A stretch of DNA of 64,000 nt, taken from contig CAYXCZ010000001.1 in assembly GCA_964463695.1 (NCBI GenBank), positions 124,001-188,000 of the forward strand. The letters run 5' to 3'. Position 1 is the first letter of the stretch. Each line of letters opens with the position of its first letter. Positions 50,313 to 58,990 of the stretch are shown piece by piece. This DNA is from JALNZU01 sp964463695 (lineage in GTDB: Bacteria > Bacteroidota > Bacteroidia > Bacteroidales > F082). Under the pieces are notes generated by a model. The model saw only the letters and a list, made by a program, of their open reading frames with translations, was not told where the DNA came from and searched no databases. Position numbers and translations under genes: made by a program.

Positions 50313-52802
50313 CTATTTTTGCGCTTCAGGTTTGGGATAGATATTTTCAGTATTTCGGTAGCCGGTTAGGTCGAGATACCAATCCTGATATTCGGTTCCT
50401 GAAGACATTGCCCATGCAGCAAATTTTAAGTGTGTTTGCAAAATGTCGACGGTTTCAATCGGATAATCGAAAGAAACAGGTATTTCGATAGCCCATGGCA
50501 ATCTTCCCGATGTTTGGTAATACTTTCCTGAACCTGCATCTGTTCTGTCTTCCCAGGTACCAAAGAAGGATGGATTAACAATCTCTGTTGGACGGTTATC
50601 AATGAGGTGTACTTCTTTTCCCCTTTCTTGTCCTATGAAAATGAATGGATTAAATGGCGCAGCACCAAAGTCAGCAACGGCCTCAATCAATAAAACACTT
50701 ATTTTAATCGTGTCTGTTTCAACATATGGTCTGTCAACCAACGTATTCAAAAATTCACCATGTAAGGTTCCAATTGCATCCATAACAACAACAACTGTTT
50801 CATTTGAATGACCTGCTTCTGATCCATTTTCATTAAAGCTAACTGCATCACCAACAATGGTGTTACCTTGGATGGAGGCCACCTTGTTAGGGGCAAAAGG
50901 CATAGAAACAGCAAATCCATTATTTAGACTTGCACCTGCAGCCATTAATTTATATTTGGCATTCATTTCCTTTAAGGCGTTCTTGGCATCGGTAATCATT
51001 TCGTATTGAAAATCCACAACCACATCATTAAAGTCAAAGTCGCCTAAACCAGGCCATAAATCTTCGTAAGCCAATGTTGAAAACTGATTTTCAGAAGGGT
51101 ACCATGAGCGGAAAGCTCTTTCAGGATCGGTTGGAAACTCGTCAAGATCATCAGGAACACCATCATTATCTGTATCAACAATTCCTTCAGAACCAACTCC
51201 CTCTGGGTTACAAGCAGTTATAGGAATGAAATTCAGCATATTATCCGGCGAAACAAAAGTAGCTCCATTGGTGATGTGCTGTGATGCTGGCGTGTTTTGT
51301 GAAATATACAACATCTCAGAAGCAGCTTCAACAGCGCCTGAAATGACATTGTTGGAGTTGATGTGAATTTTACTTTTTGCAAGAACAGTATTTTGGGTTC
51401 CACTTCCATAGATACTGGCATTCATTGTGAGCATATCTGTTGAAACCATACTTGCGTCAGTAAGGTTTATGCTGGAAGATCCATTGATTGTAATTTTCAA
51501 ATCAGCTTTCAAATAACCATTGATCATGTTGAATTGTCCTGAATTGATTTCAACTTTTTGATCTGCAATCATTTTACAATAATTCTTCACATTACTTGCC
51601 GAGTTAATATCAATATCAGAACCTGCATGCATCAATCCTCTGTTCTCAACAATAATATTTGAATTGAAACTTATATCTCCCTGTAAAGCATCAATACTTC
51701 CTTTATTGATAATTTTACTTCCTGAATTCATATTGAAATAGCCCAGACTTATAATTACTTCACCATCATTACTGAAGTTTGAACCATTAATCTCCATCTT
51801 ATTTCCCGCGGTGATAGAGCCGTTATTTTGCAAAGTAGTGTTCGTATTCAGATGAATATATCCTGGAACGATAATGGTTCCGTTATTCGTCATATTCACA
51901 CTATTTAGCTGCAATGTATTTTTAAGTAGCGTTATTGTTCCATTATTGATAGCCGTTGAATTCAATTGCTGCAAAACAAATGACCCGTTTATTGATATTT
52001 GGCCATGGTTTGTAAAACTTCCAGTTGTTGTGAGTCCTGAGTTTATCTTGAGCTGCGCATTGGCATAAACAGTTATGCTGGGATTATTTCCCCACATTGA
52101 AATACTGTTGATTGTTAAGTCACCGTTTTGTGTAACAACAATATGTGAGTTCGTTCCTAAAGTTGTTGTTCCAGTTAAAGTTGCTGAACCACAAACTTTT
52201 AATGTACCACCACCATTCCAGGTTTCAAAACTTACAGATCCATTAAAGCTATCTGTTATGCAGTATGTTTTTCCTTCCTTAATAGTCACGCTTCCTGTCC
52301 CGCTTACTACCACGTCGCAAACATCACACTCAGGGCCCGGATCACCAACACTTTTTGTGTAAACAACATTATCACCAACACTTTTCATGGTCGTAAAAGA
52401 GAAAGAAATCTGTCCGTTAACAATGGCAACTTTCTCAGTAAGTACACTTCCGGTTGAGGTTTGTAGCTCAACGTAGAGTTCTTTAATGTATGAAGCAATC
52501 TTTAACTGCCCAACATATGGCTCAAGTGTGCTGATACTTCCACTACTGATTTTCTCTGCCCCCAATAATGGATCACCGGCATAAAAGCTTATTTTAGACT
52601 TCAATGGTAAAAAAGAAGCAGCATCAATCTGAATATTCAGATTGACAACCTGTGTTGTTTCCCATTTAAAATTAGGATTGACAACCAATTCCGTCATCTC
52701 ATTGATATCTATAGTGGTATCCGGAATGTTTTTCTTACACGAAGTACCGGTAATAATCACCAATAAGGCGAAAAGTATGTGGGTAAGCTGGCTTTTTTTC
52801 AT
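50313..52802 (-). CDS. Large LruC-domain lipoprotein with beta-solenoid-like repeats
   Basis: 829 residues, starting at ATG 52802 (MKKSQLTHILFALLVIITGTSC), with lipobox GTSC. Residues about 30-170 form a beta-rich domain. A PGPECDVCDVVVSGTG linker leads into a segment of roughly 350 residues made of short Asn/Gly/Ser-rich turns (INSGLTTTGSFTNHGQISI, INGSNFSNDGEVIISL), suggesting a right-handed beta-solenoid or other surface fibre fold. A calcium-loop-like DTDNDGVPDDLDEFPTDP precedes the LruC core, LWPGLGDFDFNDVVVDF, where acidic residues would bind Ca2+. Similar Bacteroidota LruC proteins are surface lipoproteins of unknown function. It is transcribed alone, from a promoter with an embedded palindrome to a strong terminator. 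Confidence 0.8.
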   Translation of the reverse strand: MKKSQLTHILFALLVIITGTSCKKNIPDTTIDINEMTELVVNPNFKWETTQVVNLNIQIDAASFLPLKSKISFYAGDPLLGAEKISSGSISTLEPYVGQLKIASYIKELYVELQTSTGSVLTEKVAIVNGQISFSFTTMKSVGDNVVYTKSVGDPGPECDVCDVVVSGTGSVTIKEGKTYCITDSFNGSVSFETWNGGGTLKVCGSATLTGTTTLGTNSHIVVTQNGDLTINSISMWGNNPSITVYANAQLKINSGLTTTGSFTNHGQISINGSFVLQQLNSTAINNGTITLLKNTLQLNSVNMTNNGTIIVPGYIHLNTNTTLQNNGSITAGNKMEINGSNFSNDGEVIISLGYFNMNSGSKIINKGSIDALQGDISFNSNIIVENRGLMHAGSDIDINSASNVKNYCKMIADQKVEINSGQFNMINGYLKADLKITINGSSSINLTDASMVSTDMLTMNASIYGSGTQNTVLAKSKIHINSNNVISGAVEAASEMLYISQNTPASQHITNGATFVSPDNMLNFIPITACNPEGVGSEGIVDTDNDGVPDDLDEFPTDPERAFRSWYPSENQFSTLAYEDLWPGLGDFDFNDVVVDFQYEMITDAKNALKEMNAKYKLMAAGASLNNGFAVSMPFAPNKVASIQGNTIVGDAVSFNENGSEAGHSNETVVVVMDAIGTLHGEFLNTLVDRPYVETDTIKISVLLIEAVADFGAAPFNPFIFIGQERGKEVHLIDNRPTEIVNPSFFGTWEDRTDAGSGKYYQTSGRLPWAIEIPVSFDYPIETVDILQTHLKFAAWAMSSGTEYQDWYLDLTGYRNTENIYPKPEAQK

Positions 52803-53108
52803 CACTGTATAGTTATATTTTACTCTTCTACTGTTACCAAAATTGTTCCAATACTTATGCAATTGGTTTATAGTTATTTAGAAAAAATCAATCTTGATAA
52901 ATTTCTCGTTTTTGGAATTTATTCCAATAATAAACATTCAGAGAAGAAATTTAATAGGTCAAAGTTAGCTATTTTACCTGATCAGGTCAAGAAATAGAGT
53001 TGTTTTTAAAGAAATCAAAGAAACATTTGCAAATATTTGAGCAAATTAAGAAGGATGCATTGGATTACTTTTGATGCTTTGTGTCAATTAAAAAGGTGGA
53101 TAAGGTTT
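52803..53108. other. 306-bp intergenic region, leader and promoter of the LruC lipoprotein gene
   Basis: It contains the leader (about 150 bases), promoter and possible operator for the LruC gene (52960-52990). On the far side it holds a CAAATATTTG palindrome (53030-53039) and AT-rich sequence after rnfA. No RNA gene was recognised. Confidence 0.65.
52960..52990 (-). promoter_or_regulatory. Promoter of the LruC gene with a 12-bp palindrome in the spacer
   Basis: On the minus strand TTG (52988-52990) is followed after 20 bases by TAACTTTG (52960-52967), an ideal Bacteroidota promoter. The perfect palindrome ACCTGATCAGGT (52976-52987) fills the spacer next to the -33 box, an ideal place for a repressor. 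Confidence 0.6.
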
Positions 53109-53681
53109 TTAAACCAAACCAGTAAATCCCATAAATGCCAAAGCAAGGATTCCTGCCGTAACCAAAGCGATAGGCACACCTTTCATTCCTGCAGGAACTT
53201 CCATCAAATCGAGGTGTTCGCGGATTCCCGCAAAAATAATTAATGCAAATGAAAAACCAACTGAATTAGCGATAGCGAAAACCACCCCTTCCATAAGGTT
53301 GTAATCTTTTTGAATGGTAAGAATGGCAACACCAAGAACAGCACAGTTTGTTGTAATAAGCGGAAGGAAAACGCCTAATGCTGAGTATAATGCAGGACTT
53401 ACCTTCTTCAAAATAATTTCAACCATTTGAACAAGTCCGGCAATGATGAGAATGAAAGCGATCGTTTGTAAAAACTCGATTCCAAGCGGATTCAAAACAT
53501 AAATTTGCACGAGCCAGGTGACGATAGTAGCTAATGTAATCACAAATAAAACAGCACCTCCCATTCCCAAAGAAGTTGAAATTTTATTTGAGACACCAAT
53601 AAACGGACATATTCCAAGAAACTGAGCCAACACAATGTTATTGACAAAGATGGCCGAAATGATGATGATAATATATTCCAT
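53109..53681 (-). CDS. rnfA: Electron transport complex subunit RnfA
   Basis: 190 residues, six transmembrane helices. It is an integral subunit of the ferredoxin:NAD+ oxidoreductase (Rnf) that couples electron flow to ion translocation. NNIVLAQFLGICPFIGVSNK carries the conserved Cys that, together with its RnfE counterpart, holds a [2Fe-2S] centre in the membrane. TTNCAVLGVAIL is the second Cys element. Length is as in the family. Last gene of rnfBCDGEA, 23 bp after rnfE. Confidence 0.95.
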   Translation of the reverse strand: MEYIIIIISAIFVNNIVLAQFLGICPFIGVSNKISTSLGMGGAVLFVITLATIVTWLVQIYVLNPLGIEFLQTIAFILIIAGLVQMVEIILKKVSPALYSALGVFLPLITTNCAVLGVAILTIQKDYNLMEGVVFAIANSVGFSFALIIFAGIREHLDLMEVPAGMKGVPIALVTAGILALAFMGFTGLV

Positions 53682-53704
53682 GACAAAGCTATTTCAGGTT
53701 GTAA

Positions 53705-54286
53705 TTATTTGTTATTAAGTCGTTTAGTAATGGCCATCAGGTAACCAAGCGCAATAAATGCACCTGGCGCAAGTATAAAAACAAGCATCAGGTCGCCCGG
53801 AATCAGTTTTATGCTAAAAATAGCACCACTGCCAAGAAACTCCCTTATTGCTCCTAAAACAGTGAGTGCCAGCGCAAAACCCAATCCCATTCCAAGACCA
53901 TCAATAGATGATGATAAAGGTGTGTTTTTTGATGCGAACGCTTCAGCCCGACCAAGAACAATACAGTTCACGACAATCAAAGGGATAAAAAGACCTAACT
54001 GCTCAAACAATGCTGGCAAAAATCCTTGCATAACAAGCTCAACAACAGTTACAAAAGATGCTATTATGACGATAAAGGATGGAATTCTCACCTTATCCGG
54101 AATGAAATCTTTGACAAGACTAATAACCAGGTTCGACATTATAAGTACAAAGGTTGTAGCCAATCCCATTCCCAAACCGTTAAATGCTGATGTGGTAACA
54201 CCGAGTGTTGGACATGTGCCAAGAACCAATACCAATATTGGATTTTCCTTTAACAGCCCTTTCGTAAAATTCTGCATTTGGTTCAT
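53705..54286 (-). CDS. rnfE: Electron transport complex subunit RnfE
   Basis: 193 residues, six membrane helices, homologous to RnfA in opposite topology. VLVLGTCPTLGVTTSAFNGLG and VVNCIVLGRAEAFASKN are the Cys-containing half-repeats lining the intramembrane iron-sulfur site. SSSIDGLGMGLGFALALTVLG is typical. It overlaps the end of rnfG by 4 bp (ATGA), showing translational coupling within the rnf operon. Confidence 0.95.
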   Translation of the reverse strand: MNQMQNFTKGLLKENPILVLVLGTCPTLGVTTSAFNGLGMGLATTFVLIMSNLVISLVKDFIPDKVRIPSFIVIIASFVTVVELVMQGFLPALFEQLGLFIPLIVVNCIVLGRAEAFASKNTPLSSSIDGLGMGLGFALALTVLGAIREFLGSGAIFSIKLIPGDLMLVFILAPGAFIALGYLMAITKRLNNK

Positions 54287-54870
54287 TTCTTTAACCCTTC
54301 CTTATTTTCTTGGTAAGTATCGTAAGCCCGTTGCAAAGCATCAACATAAGCACGTGAACTTATTGTGGCTGCAGTGATTGCATCAACATCTCCACCGTCC
54401 TTCTTAACTTTTAAATTGAATTGTTCAGGATGTTTCCCATTGAACTGATCACTCCAGTCCGCTTTCGATTTTTGCATTTTATCCCCCAGACCAGGAGTTT
54501 CCTTGTGATCTAAAACGGAAATGTTGTTTATCGTACCATCTGGCAGAAAGCCTGTCATTAAATTGATCAGACCCCCAAAACCTTTTTTGGAAAATGTTTT
54601 TACAGCCAGCCCAACCAATGCATCCGATTTATATGCAAGATTAAATTGCAATGAGTCTTCATCATGAGCCGATTTTACGTTGTAAGTCACTACGCGATCA
54701 AATTCCGGCAACACCTGTTTAATTGCGTCTTCTTGTTTTTTTTGCTTAGCTAATTCAATTGGTCCTTTGGTAAGGTTGTAGACGCTCCCCAAAGCCATTG
54801 CTGAAACCAGTGAAATCACCAGTAAAGTGCTCAGCATATTGAAAAAGTTTGATTCCCGTTTACCTGCCAT
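54283..54870 (-). CDS. rnfG: Electron transport complex subunit RnfG
   Basis: 195 residues, starting at ATG 54870 (MAGKRESNFFNML); a TTG 17 codons upstream would overlap rnfD. One N-terminal membrane anchor (about 11-32), then a periplasmic FMN-binding domain with VLDHKETPGLGDKM and VDAITAATISSRAYVDAL. The Thr in TAATIS is the covalent FMN attachment site of the S/T-x-A-T motif. It passes electrons between the membrane flavins and the cytosolic side of Rnf. It sits between rnfD and rnfE as in the usual order. Confidence 0.93.
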   Translation of the reverse strand: MAGKRESNFFNMLSTLLVISLVSAMALGSVYNLTKGPIELAKQKKQEDAIKQVLPEFDRVVTYNVKSAHDEDSLQFNLAYKSDALVGLAVKTFSKKGFGGLINLMTGFLPDGTINNISVLDHKETPGLGDKMQKSKADWSDQFNGKHPEQFNLKVKKDGGDVDAITAATISSRAYVDALQRAYDTYQENKEGLKK

Positions 54871-54898
54871 TTTTATGCGATTGAAAGGGTTTTTGAAT

Positions 54899-55903
54899 TT
54901 ATTTTTTGACAGCAATTCCAAACCTCTTTGGTTTGAAAGCGTTGTTAATCAGTGGAGTAAATGCATTCATAACAAGGATTGCAAATGAAATCCCTTCAGG
55001 ATAAGCTCCCCATAATCGAATGACGATAGTCAGAAGTCCGATCCCTACGCCGTATACAATCTTTCCTGTCATATTCATGGGTGAAGTTACCATATCTGTA
55101 GCCATGAAAATTGCACCCAACATCAGTCCACCTGAAAATATATGAAAACTGGGCTCGATATAGTGCTGAGGGTCAATCAAGTGGAAAATACCAGCAACAG
55201 CAAAAACCGTTAGAATTATTGAAACAGGCAATTGCCAGTCGATTACTTTTCTAAAAACCATAAAAATACCACCAAGCAATAAGGCTAAAGCAGAAACTTC
55301 GCCCAAAGAACCACTCATATTTCCCATAAGCTGGTCAAGGTATTGAGGCATTTGTGGATCAGAAACGATTTGCTCAATAGTCTTACCAGCATCCACACCT
55401 TCTTTCAGCAAACCTAAAGCAGTTGGACCGGTTATAGCATCTGTGAGCTGAGGGGCAAAAAGCGGTTTTGCGACAGGCCAGCTTGTCATCTGAACAGGAA
55501 AAGAAATCAACATAAAAACACGGCCAACCAATGCCGGGTTAAAAGGATTATTTCCTAATCCCCCAAACGACATTTTCGCAACCCCTATCATCACCAACGA
55601 TCCCATAATGATCATCCAGGCGGGGATGTTTGCAGGAACATTGAAGCCCAGTAGAATACCTGCAACAATTGCCGAACCATCATTAATTGTTACAGGCCCT
55701 TTTAGGAGGTATTTTTGTATTACCCACTCAAAAAACAGGCTCGAGATAACTGAAATAAGCAAAACCCTTACAGCGTCTATCCCGAAAAAATAAATCGAAA
55801 CAAGCATCGCAGGCACCATTGCAAACACAACAGTGTACATGATTTTTTTTACATTTTCCTCTCCATGCACATGCGGAGATCCCGACACAGTAAATATACT
55901 CAT
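54899..55903 (-). CDS. rnfD: Electron transport complex subunit RnfD
   Basis: 334 residues with about nine to ten membrane helices, related to NqrB. LGNNPFNPALVGRVFMLISFP and GAIFMATDMVTSPMNMTGKIVYG are diagnostic; the Thr in ATDMVTSP is the covalent FMN site by family analogy. With RnfG it forms the flavin relay that drives ion pumping. It lies 10 bp downstream of rnfC and 28 bp before rnfG. Confidence 0.95.
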   Translation of the reverse strand: MSIFTVSGSPHVHGEENVKKIMYTVVFAMVPAMLVSIYFFGIDAVRVLLISVISSLFFEWVIQKYLLKGPVTINDGSAIVAGILLGFNVPANIPAWMIIMGSLVMIGVAKMSFGGLGNNPFNPALVGRVFMLISFPVQMTSWPVAKPLFAPQLTDAITGPTALGLLKEGVDAGKTIEQIVSDPQMPQYLDQLMGNMSGSLGEVSALALLLGGIFMVFRKVIDWQLPVSIILTVFAVAGIFHLIDPQHYIEPSFHIFSGGLMLGAIFMATDMVTSPMNMTGKIVYGVGIGLLTIVIRLWGAYPEGISFAILVMNAFTPLINNAFKPKRFGIAVKK

Positions 55904-55912
55904 ATGATCAAC

Positions 55913-57247
55913 TTATTTTCTTGTTCTTATTAAATGACCCACTCTTTGCTTGCCGAGACGTAAGAAATCGAGCAAAGGCAACGCAGAAGGACACGTAAAC
56001 TGGCATGAACCACATTCAATGCAATCCATAATCCTTTCTTTCTCAGCCTTATCATATACACTTAATTTTGAAAGCTTTGCAAGCAAATAGGGTTCCAAAC
56101 CCATCGGACACACCACCGTACATTTTGAACACCGGATGCATGATTTTGGTGTTGCGCGTTTGCTATCTTCCTTTTTTATCAATAAAATTCCTGAAGATCC
56201 TTTTACAATTGGGATATCAGGACTGCTAACAGCTTTACCCATCATTGGACCACCATTGATAAGTTTTCCTGTGTCATCAGGAAGACCGCCGGCTGCAGTA
56301 ATCAGGTCAGAAACAGGAGTCCCGACACGAACCAGAAAGTTTGAAGGTTTGGAAAGCGAGGTACCCGTTACCGTCACAACCCGTTCAATTAACGGTTTGT
56401 TTTTTTGAACAGCTTCATAAACAGCAAAAGCAGTTCCAACATTTGAAACGACACATCCAACTTCAATTGGGAGTTTTCCGGACGGCACTTCCCTGTTTAC
56501 GACTGCTTTTATAAGTTGTTTTTCACCACCTTGAGGGTATTTAACCTTCAAAGGCTGAATACTGATTCCTTTGTAGTTGACAGCAAGTTTTTCAAGATGG
56601 GCAATGGCATCCGGTTTATTGTTTTCGATACCGATAATTGCCTTATCTGTTCCCAGCGCTTTCATCATTATCTGGATCCCTACCAACATTTCATCTCCTT
56701 TTTCGAGCATGAGCCGATGATCGGATGTTAAATAGGGCTCGCATTCAACGCCATTAATTATTAAATATTCGGCTTTCTTTCCATCCGGGATCATCATCTT
56801 CACATGTGTAGGAAAAGTTGCACCACCTAGTCCTACCAAACCGCATTCTTTAATTCGACTGATTATTTCTTGCTTCGAAAGCGAAATTTCTTTTTTAAGT
56901 ACGGCACTCGTGTCTATTCCTTCAACCCACTCATCGCCGGTAACATCAATAAAAATAGCCTGACGTTTATAGCCTGATGCATCCATTGTGTCATCTATTT
57001 TAGCTATCTTACCGCTGGCGGGTGAATGAATGTTTGCTGATATAAAAGCTTCAGCACGAGCAAGAAGTTGACCTGTTTTTACCTCATCACCTTTTTTAAC
57101 AAGAGGTTTTGGGGGAGCTCCAAGATTTTGTCCAAGAGGAATCACCAGCTGCTTTGGCAATGGAAGAACCGTGATAGCTGATTGTTCCGATAGTTTATTT
57201 TCTTTGGGATGTACACCACCAAGTGTAAATGTTCTTAACTTATTCAT
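55913..57247 (-). CDS. rnfC: Electron transport complex subunit RnfC
   Basis: 444 residues; a peripheral cytosolic subunit that carries the NADH/FMN site. The N-terminal barrel-sandwich begins TFTLGGVHPKENKLSE. GGATFPTHVKMMI, NGVECEPYLTSDHRLML, YPQGGEKQLI and NVGTAFAVYEAVQ bind FMN and NADH, as in Nuo51-like proteins. Two [4Fe-4S] motifs close it: CIRCSKCTVVCPMG and CIECGSCQFTCPSA. It is shorter than gammaproteobacterial RnfC because the Ala/Gln-rich tail is absent. 12 bp separate it from rnfB. Confidence 0.95.
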   Translation of the reverse strand: MNKLRTFTLGGVHPKENKLSEQSAITVLPLPKQLVIPLGQNLGAPPKPLVKKGDEVKTGQLLARAEAFISANIHSPASGKIAKIDDTMDASGYKRQAIFIDVTGDEWVEGIDTSAVLKKEISLSKQEIISRIKECGLVGLGGATFPTHVKMMIPDGKKAEYLIINGVECEPYLTSDHRLMLEKGDEMLVGIQIMMKALGTDKAIIGIENNKPDAIAHLEKLAVNYKGISIQPLKVKYPQGGEKQLIKAVVNREVPSGKLPIEVGCVVSNVGTAFAVYEAVQKNKPLIERVVTVTGTSLSKPSNFLVRVGTPVSDLITAAGGLPDDTGKLINGGPMMGKAVSSPDIPIVKGSSGILLIKKEDSKRATPKSCIRCSKCTVVCPMGLEPYLLAKLSKLSVYDKAEKERIMDCIECGSCQFTCPSALPLLDFLRLGKQRVGHLIRTRK

Positions 57248-57259
57248 ACCAAACCTTGC

Positions 57260-58216
57260 TTATGCTTTGTTTTCAGTATCTGATTCGTTCACAGAGGGAC
57301 TAATGGCATCACTTACAGTGGCTGCTACTTCCTTAACAGGACGTTCCTTCTTTTCGGATGTTTGATCCGTTTCGGCTTTTGCCTTACGCAATGGGAAATT
57401 GATCTCATGTATGGCGTCTGTTGGGCAAACTTCTACACATTTACGGCATAATTTGCATTTTTCAAAATCTATATAAGCCAAATTGTTTGCCATGATAATT
57501 GCATCAAACGGACAAACTTGCTGACACTTGGAGCATCCAATACATGCTACGCTACAATTTTTCTTTGCAGGGCCGCCTTTATCTTTATTAACACAACTTA
57601 CAAAAATGCGTCGATCTTTTTTGCCTTTATGTCTGAGTTCGATAATAGCTCTGGGACAGGCCTTTACACACGCCCCACAGGCGATACATTTGTCGTTCAC
57701 TTCGGGCAAACCTGTCTCAGGATTCATATGAATGGCATCAAAATCACAAGAAACCACACAATCACCCAATCCAAGACAGCCAAACTGGCAATCACCTTCA
57801 CCCGCAAATAAGTTATGTGCGAAAGAACAGGAAGCTGGCCCGTCATAAAGAACTTTTGCTGGCGCATTTGCATGCGACCCATTACAACGGATAACAGCTA
57901 TTAATGGCTCTTGTTCCTCAACTTCAAGTCCCAAAATATCAGCTACTTGCTTCATGACATCATTTCCGCCAACCGGACAATTCAATCCTTCAAGATTTCG
58001 TTTTTCAGCAGCCGATTTTACTGAAACCTCTGCGAAACTTCGACAGCCCGGGAAGCCACATCCGCCACAATTAGCTTTTGGCAATACGTCTTCTACCAGG
58101 TCAATTTTTGGATCTTCGATAACTTTGAATTTCTGCGCAACGAAATATAAAATCACTGCTAAAACTGTTCCTAACAAACCCAATGTGAGTACTGTGAAAA
58201 GTAAAATATCGTTCAC
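57260..58216 (-). CDS. rnfB: Electron transport complex subunit RnfB
   Basis: 318 residues, starting at GTG 58216. One N-terminal membrane helix (about 4-25), then the four-Cys cluster domain KANCGGCGFPGCRSF ... LNCPVGG. Further Cys-rich stretches follow: CNGSHANAPAKVLYDGPASC, CQFGCLGLGDCVVSCDF, and ferredoxin motifs CIACGACVKACP, CIGCSKCQQVCP and CKLCRKCVEVCP. RnfB accepts electrons from reduced ferredoxin and passes them into the complex. An Asp/Glu/Ser-rich tail of 40 residues is variable. It heads rnfBCDGEA, with a 308-bp palindromic gap before the RseC-like gene. Confidence 0.95.
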   Translation of the reverse strand: MNDILLFTVLTLGLLGTVLAVILYFVAQKFKVIEDPKIDLVEDVLPKANCGGCGFPGCRSFAEVSVKSAAEKRNLEGLNCPVGGNDVMKQVADILGLEVEEQEPLIAVIRCNGSHANAPAKVLYDGPASCSFAHNLFAGEGDCQFGCLGLGDCVVSCDFDAIHMNPETGLPEVNDKCIACGACVKACPRAIIELRHKGKKDRRIFVSCVNKDKGGPAKKNCSVACIGCSKCQQVCPFDAIIMANNLAYIDFEKCKLCRKCVEVCPTDAIHEINFPLRKAKAETDQTSEKKERPVKEVAATVSDAISPSVNESDTENKA

Positions 58217-58524
58217 GTTCTTAACTTTTAATGATATCTCAGATTATAATCTGGTTTGCTGTTAATAAATAAACAGCAATACAAAAGTATACTTTTTGAT
58301 TGAATCGTTCCTTTTATAGATTATCTGACGATCTTTAGCTAAACAATTGATATTCTGATATATAAATTTGATACAGATAGAAAAAGCAGGTTTTGACAAA
58401 ACGAAACCAGCTGATTATCAATAGGCTTAAGAATTAGTTTAGAAACTTTCTAAATTACCAGATAATCAGTAATTTAGATCATATTCAAAGAAGAAGACAA
58501 ATCTGACTTCAATTATACCAAAAT
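58217..58524. promoter_or_regulatory. 308-bp rnf control region with several perfect palindromes
   Basis: No gene fits here. CAGATTATAATCTG (58240-58253) lies in the rnfB leader. AAAAGTATACTTTT (58283-58296) overlaps a minus-strand -7 element TACTTTTG (58282-58289). GTTTTGACAAAAC (58390-58402) is a 13-base dyad. TTTAGAAA-C-TTTCTAAA (58438-58454) is nested inside a larger inverted repeat CTGATTATC/GATAATCAG (58411-58419, 58461-58469). The overlaps with leader and -7 element suggest repressor control of rnf. Confidence 0.6.
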
Positions 58525-58974
58525 CTATTCAGGTGATAGATCGTTAGGCGACTCATCTTTGATAGCAAAAACGAATTTGTTACTTATTTTAGTTCTGAAA
58601 AGAAATAAAACCACATAATAGAAAAGGAGTCCAGCCAAAGAAGACAAACCAGCAACCCCTTCTCCAAAACCATTAGTTAACATTACGATTAGGGTGATGA
58701 GCATAAATACAAAAGGAAATACATATCCAAAAAGAACTGCAAGCGTTCCCATTTTTTGCTGCATATAAACAGTCACCTGATTTCCCACTTTATACGAATG
58801 TGGTTGACTTTTTTCGATGCTGACAATTTTTTCTTCCATATCAGCAGCTGTACAAGCACCTTTAGCGTGACAACTCGCGCAGGCGGATTGCGAAAGGATC
58901 ATAACTTCAATCGAGTTTTCAAGTACTTTCACTACCATCCCCGGGTGTTCTATAATAGATTGATTGGAGTTCAT
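58525..58974 (-). CDS. rseC: SoxR-reducing system RseC-like membrane protein
   Basis: 149 residues. The cytosolic N-terminal domain has the Cys group QSACASCHAKGACTAAD (CxxCxxxxxC), typical of RseC and related ferredoxin-interacting proteins. Two membrane helices (about 74-95 and 103-120) follow, then a charged tail. In Bacteroidota this gene usually precedes rnfB directly; here 308 bp lie between them. The role is inferred: assembly or coupling of Rnf/Rsx, or reduction of redox sensors, as in E. coli where rseC accompanies the rsx genes in SoxR reduction. It ends 16 bp after the SDR gene on the same strand. Confidence 0.88.
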   Translation of the reverse strand: MNSNQSIIEHPGMVVKVLENSIEVMILSQSACASCHAKGACTAADMEEKIVSIEKSQPHSYKVGNQVTVYMQQKMGTLAVLFGYVFPFVFMLITLIVMLTNGFGEGVAGLSSLAGLLFYYVVLFLFRTKISNKFVFAIKDESPNDLSPE

Positions 58975-58990
58975 CTCGTTTCTAAATGAT

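Noticed and set aside
52779..52997. 72-codon plus-strand frame between the LruC gene and rnfA
   Set aside because: It overlaps the start, leader and promoter of the LruC gene and has no ribosome site or protein features.
53811..54377. 188-codon open frame on the plus strand opposite rnfE and rnfG
   Set aside because: It is antisense to well-supported rnf genes, its product has no family features, and the frame is open mainly because of the codon pattern of rnfE.
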